From contig DEJS01000017.1 of assembly GCA_002353485.1 (NCBI GenBank), forward strand, positions 1 to 64,000: a stretch of 64,000 bases of DNA, read 5' to 3'. A program made the position numbers and the translations under genes. The DNA is from Prevotella sp. UBA2742 (GTDB lineage: Bacteria; Bacteroidota; Bacteroidia; Bacteroidales; Bacteroidaceae). The notes beneath the pieces were generated by a model, which had not been told where the DNA came from, ran no database searches, and was given only the letters and a program-made list of their open reading frames with translations. Shown piece by piece: positions 34,653 to 43,272 of this stretch (its first letter is position 1; every line of letters begins with the position of its first letter).

Positions 34653-36038
34653 ATGACGACTATGAGATATATCAAGAATTTATTGCTTGCTTTAGCAACA
34701 ATCCTGACTATCAGCTCGTGTGTCAGCGAAGTTGACGATGTCTTCGACAAGAGCTCTTCACAGCGCATCGAGGAGGCCATGGCTGCTGACAAGGCTATTC
34801 TGGTCAATCAGCCCAACGGCTGGTTGCTCAAGATTTACGGTGACCTGGACTTCGGAGGCTACAACCTGCTTTTGAAGTTCAACGATGACAACTCGCTCAG
34901 GGTGGCTGGCGAGGTGTACTACAACCCTTCCAATCCAACCACGTATGCGGTTGAGACCTCGCACTACAAACTGGAGCAGAGCTCAGGCGTCGTACTGTCG
35001 TTCGACGAGTTCAGCCAGAACATCCATTTCTTCTCCGACCCCGCCAACCCTGCAGGCATGGGCACTAACAGCAAAGGTTTCTGGGCCGACCTGGAATTCC
35101 GCGTCATCAGCGCCTCAGCCGACAGCGTCGTGATGGTGGGCAAGAAGCATGGCGACCGTCTGGTCATGGTGCCTTCGCCCGTGGCCGAGAGCGAGTGGCA
35201 GAGCTATTTTGACCAGGTGGCAGCCGTCGAAAAAGATATGAGCTGCGCCAACTATATGGTGAAGATAGGCGACGAGACCTATTCTGCCAAGACCAGCTAT
35301 CGCAACTTGGCTATAACGGTTCCTACAGACGAGGGCAATCAGACGATAGAAATCCCCTACACCGTGACTCCTGAGGGCTATAGCTTCTACAAGACGTACG
35401 AGGTAAATGGTGTGGAGCTGAATGGATTCAAATATGTAGAGAACTCTCTAAGCTATCCAGAGACCAGCGGAGCCAGCGCAAGCCTCGAAGCCATCGTTCC
35501 CACGCTGTCCGAACAGCTTATCAGTTCTACGTGGTACGCCACAATGAGCCAGCTGGGTGAATTTGGCACTCCTTACTGGGAAGCCATCCAGGCGCAAATC
35601 ATGCCAATTCTTGGTGAAGAGCTGACGATATTCACTCTCGGTATGCCCTATCCGTCAGTTGCGAAAGTGTATGGCGACGTATTCTGCATCACCACCGCCA
35701 GCTATGATGGTGCGGGAAGCTATTTTAGCGGTTATATTTTCAGCAATAAAATTGTTGACGACAACACCATCACTATAGCATATAGCGACAATGTGGTGAA
35801 CGACAATAGTAGTGCAGCCTGGTATATCAAGAATGCCTACTTCCACTACCTGATGGTTCCGTTCGGATGCAGCACGAAACTCGACGCCAACGGAAAACCC
35901 ATTCCTGTAGAGCGCACCTTTAAATTAAGCACTGACAACATCAAGAGCCCTTCGTATATTATACTTACTGATGTGGACAATGAGAAGAATGTCATCAAAT
36001 TGTATGCTACACAAGTAACATATCCTATGAGGCGATAA
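34653..36038 (+). CDS. DUF4302 lipoprotein (right operon)
   Basis: A 461-residue lipoprotein with lipobox ISSC. The start may be 34653 or the ATG three codons on (34662); both keep the signal peptide. The N-terminal DVFDKSSSQRIEEAMAADKA matches the left DUF4302 protein, whereas the C-terminal half is much more divergent. It ends the right operon, which lacks the fifth, BACON-like gene of the left one. Function unknown. Confidence 0.78.
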   Translation: MTTMRYIKNLLLALATILTISSCVSEVDDVFDKSSSQRIEEAMAADKAILVNQPNGWLLKIYGDLDFGGYNLLLKFNDDNSLRVAGEVYYNPSNPTTYAVETSHYKLEQSSGVVLSFDEFSQNIHFFSDPANPAGMGTNSKGFWADLEFRVISASADSVVMVGKKHGDRLVMVPSPVAESEWQSYFDQVAAVEKDMSCANYMVKIGDETYSAKTSYRNLAITVPTDEGNQTIEIPYTVTPEGYSFYKTYEVNGVELNGFKYVENSLSYPETSGASASLEAIVPTLSEQLISSTWYATMSQLGEFGTPYWEAIQAQIMPILGEELTIFTLGMPYPSVAKVYGDVFCITTASYDGAGSYFSGYIFSNKIVDDNTITIAYSDNVVNDNSSAAWYIKNAYFHYLMVPFGCSTKLDANGKPIPVERTFKLSTDNIKSPSYIILTDVDNEKNVIKLYATQVTYPMRR

Positions 36039-36059
36039 ACCGCTAATCACTATGACGCC

Positions 36060-36099
36060 ATCAGGGCAGGAATCGCCAACGTGCGAGACCTGCCCTGAT
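36060..36099 (+). terminator. Terminator of right switch operon
   Basis: Perfect 11-bp arms ATCAGGGCAGG (36060-36070) and 36089-36099, with a further inner TCGC/GCGA pairing, then a short T-rich tail. The arm shares CAGGGCAGG with the terminator of the left operon. Confidence 0.75.
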
Positions 36100-36132
36100 T
36101 TCATTATGTAAATACCTATGTGTAGGCTTTTA

Positions 36133-37749
36133 TTATCGTACCACCTTGTGCACCTGTGTGCCCTGGCGGATAATGCTGATGCCACGCTGAGGCTTGCTGC
36201 TGCGCGTGCCGTCCAGACGATAGTAAACGGGCAGCTCGTCGTGGGTTGTACGGGGCTGTCGAATGCCCGAGGTAATCTCCTTGTCTGCCAGCGTCAGCGT
36301 GCCGTCGTCTGCCTTCTCAAGATAGAAAGGCTGCTGCAGTTTGCCACTGTCTTCGTTCAGCATCACCTGATACACCTCCTCGCGCACGTCCTTCGACACC
36401 CACGTCAGCTTGTAGCACCCCGTGGGCAGCTCGTCGAAACTGATGACCAGAGGCTCTATGGAAGAGTCGTCATCCGTTAGGTTGGTGTATCCCCACCCAT
36501 ATTCCAAGGCCTCAGGGGCCATTTCCTCCAGCAGCTTCAGCTTGGCATAGCCCTGGCCGTCGGTGCTTTCCACCATCAGTCCGACATCACCCGTAAAGGG
36601 CAGGAAATGGGCGTTATACACGTAATAATAGCTTACCCGCAGCTGTTGCTTATCGACGACAGTGGGGTTCGTGAAGTAGTACACAGCCCACTTCGACTGA
36701 TAGCTGCCCGTAGGTCCCTCTGCAGACATGGGCTGTATGCCTATGTTCATCTTCTGTCCCTCACTGAACTTATATCCTGAAACGTCCAGCAGGTCGACGG
36801 CATAGAAACCGTCGCCATCGCCGTCCCATCCCCAGTTTACCCACACCTTGCCGTCCTCGTCAATGCCCGAGAAGACGAAGGCATGGCCACCCGCGTCGCT
36901 CTTGTCATTGGCAGCATACAGTATGGGACGACGGGCCTGTATCTCAGCGTTTATCATCTCCATCCACTGGTCTGACGAGTAGAACACGCGGTCGCAGTAC
37001 TGTAATGCCAGCGAGTCGTACTGGAAATTGCGGGCCAGGGCCAGCGCCTGGTCGGGGGCGATGGCACCGCTGCCCTCCAGGTCGTACGCCATACGGGTGG
37101 CCTTGCCACAGTCGTACACCAGCGTGGCCACGGCCTTCTTGATAGCCGACTTTGTAGTTGCGCTATAGCTCACGTATGGCATGTTGGCCCAGTCGTAGAC
37201 GCCGTCCACGTTGGCCTCCACGTAGTTGTCGCCAATGTAGTATCCTCCCTTGCCCTGTCCCTGAGCAGGCCATTCGTAGTAGCGCAGCACCTGAGCCAAG
37301 GCCGTGGCTATACACCCTGCGGGGGGACGTTGTTTCTTTATTCTGGGGCATTGGTCGTTATAGGGAGTACCCTGCCCCCAGGTGGTCTTCAGGAAGTTAT
37401 CCACGGGGCTGTACTTCTTGGCTCTTCGCGTCGTAGCCCCTTGCTGCAGGGCTTCGTCCACGGCTCCCAGCCACCAGCGCAACCCACAGGGCATGTGGCC
37501 TGCGTCATACACCGTAGAAGAGTAGCCTAACACCTGACCGTCGTCCTGCTTGCCCACCACGACGAAGCCGCCCGTCTGGGCACCATAGACGGCATACGTC
37601 TCCGTCTCGGCCATCATCACGGGCCGGTCGCTGATGCCCATCTGCTGCAGCTGCCTGACGGCCGTCTGCAGCTGACGTTCGTCACGCTGGTCGGCGCCAG
37701 ATACGGCGACTGCAATCCCTGTCAGAAAAAGGATTAGTAGTTGCCTCAT
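36133..37749 (-). CDS. C10 (streptopain-type) cysteine peptidase
   Basis: A 538-residue secreted peptidase. A signal peptide (LLILFLTGIAVAVSG) is followed by an N-terminal propeptide-like region (about 25-115). The C10 catalytic domain has C146 (PPAGCIATALAQ) and H289 (GGHAFVFSG), plus VNWGWDGDGDGFY. The C-terminus (YYRLDGTRSSKPQRGISIIR) resembles the short C-terminal sorting motif of secreted Bacteroidota proteins, which raises the option of type IX export. It is the last gene of a run rsmI - coiled-coil lipoprotein - peptidase. Substrate unknown. Confidence 0.88.
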   Translation of the reverse strand: MRQLLILFLTGIAVAVSGADQRDERQLQTAVRQLQQMGISDRPVMMAETETYAVYGAQTGGFVVVGKQDDGQVLGYSSTVYDAGHMPCGLRWWLGAVDEALQQGATTRRAKKYSPVDNFLKTTWGQGTPYNDQCPRIKKQRPPAGCIATALAQVLRYYEWPAQGQGKGGYYIGDNYVEANVDGVYDWANMPYVSYSATTKSAIKKAVATLVYDCGKATRMAYDLEGSGAIAPDQALALARNFQYDSLALQYCDRVFYSSDQWMEMINAEIQARRPILYAANDKSDAGGHAFVFSGIDEDGKVWVNWGWDGDGDGFYAVDLLDVSGYKFSEGQKMNIGIQPMSAEGPTGSYQSKWAVYYFTNPTVVDKQQLRVSYYYVYNAHFLPFTGDVGLMVESTDGQGYAKLKLLEEMAPEALEYGWGYTNLTDDDSSIEPLVISFDELPTGCYKLTWVSKDVREEVYQVMLNEDSGKLQQPFYLEKADDGTLTLADKEITSGIRQPRTTHDELPVYYRLDGTRSSKPQRGISIIRQGTQVHKVVR

Positions 37750-37772
37750 AGTCAGTTTCTCAGCCTATGAAG

Positions 37773-38624
37773 TTACTTCACTTGTATCACCAGATACTTG
37801 CTGGTCGACCAGAACTGCGAGGGGTTCTCAATGCGCAGTATGTACTGCTTGTTGGCGTCCTGCTCCAGACGGTAGCTCGATGCGGGGTGCGACGTCAGCA
37901 GCTTAGCCGAGCGACTGTACAGTTTGATTTCCTTGTCTACGCGGATGTCTATCCTTGTGAAGTAGTCTTGATTGAAGTCCGAACGCAGCACCTCGCCGTC
38001 GGCAATGATGCGCTGTTCCTTCAGTTCTTTCTTGGTGCCGAAGACAAACCATGCCGTGTTCAGCTCCTTGTCCTGGGCCGAGATGGTCTTCGACTTCTGA
38101 GTCGACTCCTCCTCCAGGTTGCCAACGTCGTCCTTCAGGTCGCTCACCTGCGTGTTTAGCTCCTCTATCTGCACGTCCTTGGCCTTCAACTCGGCTATCA
38201 TGCTCTTTATCTGGGCGTCCTTCTCCTCCAGCTGCTGTGTCAGGTTCTCCAGCGTACGACGCAGCTGGTCGCCCTTCACCGAGCTCTGGCGCAGCTGGCT
38301 GCGCAACTTGTTGATGAGTTCGCGGTTCTGCTGCATGGTTTGCTGAATGAACTGCATGTTCTCCTGAATGCGTTCCTTCATGCTGGCGCCCTCGCCCTGA
38401 CGGGCCACACTGACGCGCTGTTCAGCGGCACTGATGGCACGGAAGCCCTCTTCAATGTCGTTAAACGTCGACATCATGTCGTTAATCTCGTTGTCCTTCT
38501 GTGCTATGATGCGGTTCAGCGAGTCACGCTCCTGCTGCACGCGCAGGTCGGCCGTCTGCTGCTTCTTCTCATCACATGCCGACAGGGCCAGCACACATAC
38601 TACAAAAAATAATAGCTTTTTCAT
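37773..38624 (-). CDS. Coiled-coil lipoprotein, unknown function
   Basis: A 283-residue lipoprotein with lipobox LSAC (Cys17). Residues about 25-185 are a long predicted coiled coil with repeated Glu/Gln/Leu heptads. A C-terminal beta domain of about 90 residues follows (TAWFVFGTKKELKEQRII to YLVIQVK). I do not recognise the family. The layout (anchor, coiled coil, small beta domain) is like that of the protein at 60458-61324, although the sequences differ. It lies between rsmI and the C10 peptidase. Confidence 0.75.
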   Translation of the reverse strand: MKKLLFFVVCVLALSACDEKKQQTADLRVQQERDSLNRIIAQKDNEINDMMSTFNDIEEGFRAISAAEQRVSVARQGEGASMKERIQENMQFIQQTMQQNRELINKLRSQLRQSSVKGDQLRRTLENLTQQLEEKDAQIKSMIAELKAKDVQIEELNTQVSDLKDDVGNLEEESTQKSKTISAQDKELNTAWFVFGTKKELKEQRIIADGEVLRSDFNQDYFTRIDIRVDKEIKLYSRSAKLLTSHPASSYRLEQDANKQYILRIENPSQFWSTSKYLVIQVK

Positions 38625-38668
38625 GTTGTTCTGTATTTCAGTTCTTCTTTTATTTACTTTTCACCTTA

Positions 38669-39340
38669 TCAGTTCTTCCCCGCCACAACGATGACAAACT
38701 CACCGCGAGGCTCATGCTCCTGAAAGTGGGCCGTCACCTCGGCCAGCGTGCCACGCACACACTCCTCGTGCACCTTCGATATTTCGCGACACACGCTCAC
38801 CCTGCGCTCCGTGCCGAAGACCTCGCCCAACTGCTGTAGCGTCTTCACCACACGGTATGGCGACTCGTAGAACACCATCGTGCGCTCCTCGTCGGCCAGA
38901 CTCTGTATCTTCGACTGCCGTCCCTTCTTCTGTGGCAGGAAGCCCTCAAAGCAGAAGCGGTCGCAAGGCAGTCCGCTCGACACCAGTGCCGGTACGAGAG
39001 CTGTGGCGCCAGGCAACGTCTGTACCTCTATGCCCGCCTTCACGGCCTCGCGCACCAGGAAGAACCCGGGGTCGGAGATGCCCGGAGTCCCAGCATCGCT
39101 CACCAGTGCCACCGTCTGGCCGGCCTTCAGCCGTTCCACGACGGCTGCCGAGGTGCCGTGTTCGTTGAACTTATGATGCGACAGCAGGTGCTGCTGAATG
39201 CCGAAGTGCTTCAGCAGGATGCCCGACGTACGCGTGTCCTCGGCCAGCACCACGTCAGCCTCCTTCAGTATGCGGATGGCACGCAACGTCATGTCCTCCA
39301 TGTTGCCCACAGGCGTGGGTACTATATATAACATGCCCAT
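38669..39340 (-). CDS. rsmI: 16S rRNA (cytidine1402-2'-O)-methyltransferase
   Basis: Adds the ribose methyl of m4Cm1402 in 16S rRNA. The 223-residue protein has the tetrapyrrole-methylase fold with LYIVPTPVGN at the N-terminus, LAEDTRTSGILLKHFGI, VSDAGTPGISDPG and FYESPYRVVKTLQ, all family marks. Two ATGs are possible (39340 and 39334). The -7 box at 39349-39356 leaves at most a few leader bases with either. Confidence 0.95.
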   Translation of the reverse strand: MGMLYIVPTPVGNMEDMTLRAIRILKEADVVLAEDTRTSGILLKHFGIQQHLLSHHKFNEHGTSAAVVERLKAGQTVALVSDAGTPGISDPGFFLVREAVKAGIEVQTLPGATALVPALVSSGLPCDRFCFEGFLPQKKGRQSKIQSLADEERTMVFYESPYRVVKTLQQLGEVFGTERRVSVCREISKVHEECVRGTLAEVTAHFQEHEPRGEFVIVVAGKN

Positions 39341-39348
39341 TTCGCCCG

Positions 39349-39356
39349 CAAAGGTA
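39349..39356 (-). promoter_or_regulatory. rsmI promoter -7 box
   Basis: Reverse-strand TACCTTTG, 8 nt before the first ATG, so the mRNA would be nearly leaderless. No clear -33 box. Confidence 0.5.
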
Positions 39357-39433
39357 ATACTTTAAAACGAGAAATCTACATACTTCGTTAAAAAATTCTT
39401 CATTCTTCATTCTTTATTCTTCATTTTATTTCT

Positions 39434-39441
39434 TACCTTTG
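39434..39441 (+). promoter_or_regulatory. tdk promoter -7 box
   Basis: TACCTTTG ends 5 nt before the tdk ATG, so transcription would begin at or next to the start codon. No TTTG at the -33 position; the upstream DNA is a TTCATTC-type simple repeat. Confidence 0.5.
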
Positions 39442-39446
39442 TCGCC

Positions 39447-40049
39447 ATGATAACCTACCCCACTTCGGGCGAGGCACACCGCCCGGGACGAATAGAAGTA
39501 GTGTGCGGCTCCATGTTCTCGGGCAAGACCGAGGAGCTCATCCGTCGTCTGCGACGGGCACAGTTTGCGCGCCAGCGCGTAGAAATCTTCAAGCCGGCCA
39601 TCGACACACGCTACAGCGACGAGGAGGTGGTCAGCCACGACCATAACGCCATTCCCTCTACACCGCTCGACTCCTCGGCCAGCATCCTGCTACTCTCGAG
39701 CGACATCGATGTCGTGGGCATTGACGAGGCACAGTTCTTCGACATGGGACTCGTAGACGTATGCAACCAACTGGCCTACCGTGGTGTACGCGTCATCATC
39801 GCAGGTCTCGACATGGACTACAAGGGCGTGCCCTTCGGCCCCATGCCCGCCCTCTGCGCCATTGCCGACGACGTCACCAAGGTACATGCCATCTGCGTGC
39901 GCTGCGGCAACCTGGCATACGTAAGCCACCGTACCGTGCAGAACGACAAGCGCGTGCTACTGGGCGAGACACAAGAGTACGAGCCCCTCTGTCGCGAGTG
40001 CTACCAACGGGCTATTGAAGAAGAAAGCCAAAAAACACTTGCTGGTTGA
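39447..40049 (+). CDS. tdk: Thymidine kinase
   Basis: Salvages thymidine to dTMP; cytoplasmic type II enzyme. The 200-residue protein has the P-loop GSMFSGKT (residues 21-28), IGIDEAQFF-type motif VVGIDEAQFFD, and two zinc cysteine pairs (CVRCGN and CREC). Length is standard. Its mRNA appears leaderless, judged by the position of the -7 box. Confidence 0.96.
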   Translation: MITYPTSGEAHRPGRIEVVCGSMFSGKTEELIRRLRRAQFARQRVEIFKPAIDTRYSDEEVVSHDHNAIPSTPLDSSASILLLSSDIDVVGIDEAQFFDMGLVDVCNQLAYRGVRVIIAGLDMDYKGVPFGPMPALCAIADDVTKVHAICVRCGNLAYVSHRTVQNDKRVLLGETQEYEPLCRECYQRAIEEESQKTLAG

Positions 40050-40079
40050 CCCTATAAAACAAAAAAACACCGCAATAAA

Positions 40080-40111
40080 TTTGGCCGTCTCAAAAATAAT
40101 GTGTAATTTTG
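40080..40111 (+). promoter_or_regulatory. tRNA-Lys promoter
   Basis: TTTG (40080-40083), 20 nt, TAATTTTG (40104-40111): full consensus, 25 nt before the mature 5' end of the tRNA. Confidence 0.85.
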
Positions 40112-40136
40112 CACCCGCTTTCAAGCAAACACGGTC

Positions 40137-40209
40137 GATCCGCTAGCTCAGTTGGTAGAGCACAACACTTTTAATGTTGGGGTCTTGGGTTCGAGCCCCA
40201 AGCGGATCA
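40137..40209 (+). tRNA. tRNA-Lys (anticodon TTT)
   Basis: A 73-nt cloverleaf: acceptor GATCCGC/GCGGATC, D arm GCTC/GAGC, anticodon stem CAACA/TGTTG with loop CTTTTAA, T arm TTGGG-TTCGAGC-CCCAA, discriminator A. CCA is not encoded. Confidence 0.97.
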
Positions 40210-40216
40210 CTACACG

Positions 40217-40257
40217 AAGAGAGCGTTCACAACCCTACGTGAACGCTCTCTTCTTTT
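40217..40257 (+). terminator. Terminator of tRNA-Lys
   Basis: A perfect 14-bp stem (40217-40230 with 40239-40252), 8-nt loop, then CTTTTT. Confidence 0.93.
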
Positions 40258-40799
40258 TACCCTTCTTCCTATACGATTTTCGTCCGATGAAAGTCCTGCT
40301 TTGCTCCGATGAAAGTCCCGGCAAGCCGTGAGGAAAGTTACGGGCCTGACTGTTGCAAAGTTATGCCCCAAAAAGTTTGCAACAACTTTGCAACAACTTT
40401 GCAACTCACCTAAAGAAATAGTTAAGTACTTGAAAATAAATCGTTTAACATTCTAATAACGCACAAAGTTGCAAAGTTGCAAACTTTTTAGGAAAACTTG
40501 AGGGTATATAGTAGGAAAAAAAATAGTAGAGTATTAGAATATTAGGCGATTTATTTTGCAACTTTGCAACTTTGCAACAGCGGGTATGTCTTTTCCGTCA
40601 GAATTTGGTGCAAAGGTACGAAAATTGAAGCAACCTAATCTCAGGGGCTATGAGGGGTCAAATATTGGGGTCGTTTACGACCACTTTGTACAGAAAAACC
40701 ACTACTTTGAGAATCAAGAGATTACACAAAATAGTGGTCTAAATTATTGATTTACTGCGAATTGGAAATACTTTTCTCAGAAATCAAATGGGTACTGTA
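40258..40799. other. Gene-free region with TTTGCAAC repeats and dyads
   Basis: About 540 bp with no convincing gene. It contains two copies of TCCGATGAAAGTCC (near 40285-40320), repeated TTTGCAAC blocks (40370-40578), and near 40678-40742 several ACCACT elements, one pair able to form an imperfect hairpin. A 64-codon frame at 40556 begins inside the repeats and is unlikely to be real. Confidence 0.6.
40370..40578. repeat. TTTGCAAC-type repeats in inverted arrangement
   Basis: Three blocks. The left block (40370-40406) contains 11-bp period units GCAACAACTTT. The middle block (40463-40489) is its near inverse, with a perfect 14-bp inverted match AAAAAGTTTGCAAC (40370-40383) to 40476-40489. 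The right block (40556-40578) has 8-bp period GCAACTTT units in the orientation of the left block. Confidence 0.8.
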
Positions 40800-42422
40800 T
40801 CACTCCCACTCGATGGTTGCGGGTGGCTTGGACGAGATGTCGTAGCAGACGCGGTTGACGCCACGCACCTTGTTGATGATCTCGTTCGAGACGCGGGCCA
40901 TGAAGTCGTAGGGCAGATGGGCCCAGTCGGCGGTCATGGCGTCGGTGGAGGTGACGGCACGCAGGGCTACGGGATGCTCGTAGGTGCGCTCGTCGCCCAT
41001 GACGCCTACACTGCGAACAGTGGAGAGAAGGATGGCTCCGGCCTGCCATATCTGGTCGTAGAGAGACACTTCGATGGTGCCGTCCTTCATGTCGGCAGGC
41101 ACGCCGGCAGCCAGCACCTTGCGGGCTTCCTCGCCAGAGAGCTTCACCTTATACTCACGCAGACCGCGGATGTAGATGTCGTCAGCATCTTGCAGGATGC
41201 GTACTTTCTCGGGGGTGATGTCACCGAGGATGCGGACGGCAAGTCCGGGACCTGGGAAGGGGTGACGGGTGATGAGGTGCTCGGGCATACCCAACTGGCG
41301 GCCCACACGGCGCACCTCGTCCTTGAAGAGCCACTTAAGGGGTTCGCACAGCTGGAGGTTCATCTCCTTGGGTAGTCCACCGACGTTATGATGACTCTTG
41401 ATGACCTTGCCTGTAATGTTGAGCGACTCGATGCGGTCGGGGTAGATGGTGCCCTGGGCCAGCCAGCGGGCATCGGTAATTTTCTTCGCCTCTGCATTGA
41501 AAACTTCAACGAAGTCGCGACCGATAATCTTACGTTTCTGCTCGGGGTCGGTAACGCCAGCCAAATCGGCAAAGAACTTCTCCGAGGCATCGACACCAAT
41601 CACGTTGAGTCCCAAGCCGCGATAGTCGTCCATCACCTGCTGGAACTCATTCTTGCGCAGCATGCCATGGTCGACAAAGATACAGGTCAGCCGGTCACCG
41701 ATGGCACGGTTAAGGAGAACAGCGGCTACGCTTGAGTCTACGCCACCTGAAAGTCCAAGGATGACACGATCCTGTCCCAGCTGTGCCTTCAGCTCGGCTA
41801 CGGTGGTGTCGACAAAGGACGCTGCACTCCACTCCTGACGCGAGCCACAGATATTGACGACGAAGTTCTGGAGCAGCTGTTTGCCTTGTAGGGTATGGAA
41901 CACCTCAGGGTGGAACTGCACGGCCCAGATTCCAGTTGAGAGTTGAGAGTTAGGAGGGCACCAGAAGGCTGCGTTCTTCACATCCTTTGTACTGCCAATG
42001 ACCTCGAAGCCGTCGGGGATGGCGGTGATGGTGTCGCCATGTGACATCCACACCTGCGAATGAGGCTCAAAACCCTGGAAAAGGGGGTTGGTGGTGTCGA
42101 CGGTCTGCAGGTTGGCACGTCCGTATTCGCGCGAATCGGCTTTCTCGACGCGGCCGCCCAGGGTATGGGAGAGGTACTGCGCCCCGTAGCAGATGCCAAG
42201 CACGGGAATCCTGCCGAGGAACTGCGTAAGGTCGACCTGAAAGGCCTCGGGGTCGTGGACACTGTAGGGCGAGCCGCTCAGGATCACACCAATGACGTCT
42301 GGGTCGTCCTTCGGAAACTTGTTGTACGGCAAGATTTCGCAGAAGGTGTCGAGCTCGCGCACGCGACGTCCTATGAGCTGGGTGGTCTGCGAGCCGAAGT
42401 CGAGGATAATGATTTTTTGCAT
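40800..42422 (-). CDS. guaA: GMP synthase (glutamine-hydrolysing)
   Basis: Converts XMP to GMP using glutamine amide nitrogen and ATP. The 540-residue protein has an N-terminal class I glutaminase (C78 in GICYGAQ, later HPE of VQFHPEVFHT), the ATP pyrophosphatase P-loop LSGGVDSSV and the C-terminal dimer domain ending KPPATIEWE. In the glutaminase, just before GIWAVQFHPE, a PPNSQLST segment is encoded by a 7-bp repeat (see findings). It lies 31 nt downstream of the nucleotidyltransferase gene. Confidence 0.97.
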   Translation of the reverse strand: MQKIIILDFGSQTTQLIGRRVRELDTFCEILPYNKFPKDDPDVIGVILSGSPYSVHDPEAFQVDLTQFLGRIPVLGICYGAQYLSHTLGGRVEKADSREYGRANLQTVDTTNPLFQGFEPHSQVWMSHGDTITAIPDGFEVIGSTKDVKNAAFWCPPNSQLSTGIWAVQFHPEVFHTLQGKQLLQNFVVNICGSRQEWSAASFVDTTVAELKAQLGQDRVILGLSGGVDSSVAAVLLNRAIGDRLTCIFVDHGMLRKNEFQQVMDDYRGLGLNVIGVDASEKFFADLAGVTDPEQKRKIIGRDFVEVFNAEAKKITDARWLAQGTIYPDRIESLNITGKVIKSHHNVGGLPKEMNLQLCEPLKWLFKDEVRRVGRQLGMPEHLITRHPFPGPGLAVRILGDITPEKVRILQDADDIYIRGLREYKVKLSGEEARKVLAAGVPADMKDGTIEVSLYDQIWQAGAILLSTVRSVGVMGDERTYEHPVALRAVTSTDAMTADWAHLPYDFMARVSNEIINKVRGVNRVCYDISSKPPATIEWE

Positions 42423-42453
42423 CTGGAAAATATTTTAGTTGATTATTTCATTG

Positions 42454-43272
42454 TCAAAAGGAGAACTGCTCCGCCTGGGCAAGACTGTCGAGCTTGCCGA
42501 CATCAAGGATACGCAGGTCGGGCTTATGCAGTCCGACGATGGTCGAGCGGTGACATACGGAGAGGTAGAAGTCAATGATGCTAAAGCGCTCGGGGAAGCG
42601 GTCCATGAGTGGGAACAAACGCGGTGAGAAGGAGTGTATGCCCGAGAAGGCAAAAGCGTAGAGCGTCTGTGGTACAGAAGCGGAACGTATGGTGGTCGTG
42701 CTGCCGGCAACTATCGGCTTCACCTGGACCTTCAGCGTCTCAGCATCGAAGCGCAGCTGGGCTGTGCGCAGCCAGGGGAATGGAGACTTCACCTCACCCG
42801 TAGCGACGTTGATCCACCCCATGAGATGCATGCCGCTGTCGAAGAGCAGGTAGCGCTGCGTCTGCCGCCGGCTGACAAGCAGCACGGCATCCTCTTCATC
42901 GTCATGCTGACGACGGAACCAGTCAAAGTCAACGTTATCGAGTATGTCCACGTTGTGGATGAGCACAGGCTCATCATAGAAGAACATGTCTTGTGCCTTC
43001 TTGAGGGCGCCACCGGTGTCGAGCAGTAAGCTGCTCTCGTCGCTGAAGCGCACCAAGGGGGCGTAGTCTTGCTGACTGACGTGGTCGACAATCTGCTGGG
43101 CAAAGTGGTGGACATTGACCACGAACTTGTCATAGCCTTGCGAGTGCAGCTTGCGTATGTTGATGTCGAGCAGCGGCACGCCGGAGACGGGCACCAACGC
43201 CTTGGGCATGGTGTCGGTTAGCGGTTTGAGGCGAGTGCCAAGGCCGGCGGCCAGTATCATTGCTTGTTTCAT
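42454..43272 (-). CDS. MurU-like sugar-1-phosphate nucleotidyltransferase
   Basis: A 272-residue NTP-transferase. The N-terminal signature AMILAAGLGTRLKPLTDTMP with PKALVPVSGVPLLD, then DTGGALKKAQ and HNVDILDNVDFD (metal-binding aspartate), are typical of glucose-1-phosphate thymidylyl/uridylyl transferases and of MurU. The start overlaps the kinase stop by 4 nt (ATGA), implying translational coupling. Paired with an AmgK-like kinase it most likely makes UDP-MurNAc from MurNAc-1-phosphate in cell-wall recycling, but another sugar cannot be excluded. Confidence 0.78.
   Translation of the reverse strand: MKQAMILAAGLGTRLKPLTDTMPKALVPVSGVPLLDINIRKLHSQGYDKFVVNVHHFAQQIVDHVSQQDYAPLVRFSDESSLLLDTGGALKKAQDMFFYDEPVLIHNVDILDNVDFDWFRRQHDDEEDAVLLVSRRQTQRYLLFDSGMHLMGWINVATGEVKSPFPWLRTAQLRFDAETLKVQVKPIVAGSTTTIRSASVPQTLYAFAFSGIHSFSPRLFPLMDRFPERFSIIDFYLSVCHRSTIVGLHKPDLRILDVGKLDSLAQAEQFSF

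Noticed and set aside
40556..40750. 64-codon ORF downstream of the TTTGCAAC repeats
   Set aside because: Starts within the repeat, has no recognisable domain or promoter, and codon use is unlike neighbours.
40137..40799. Genomic island at tRNA-Lys
   Set aside because: No integrase, no direct repeat of the tRNA 3' end seen before guaA, and only 590 bp of non-coding DNA.
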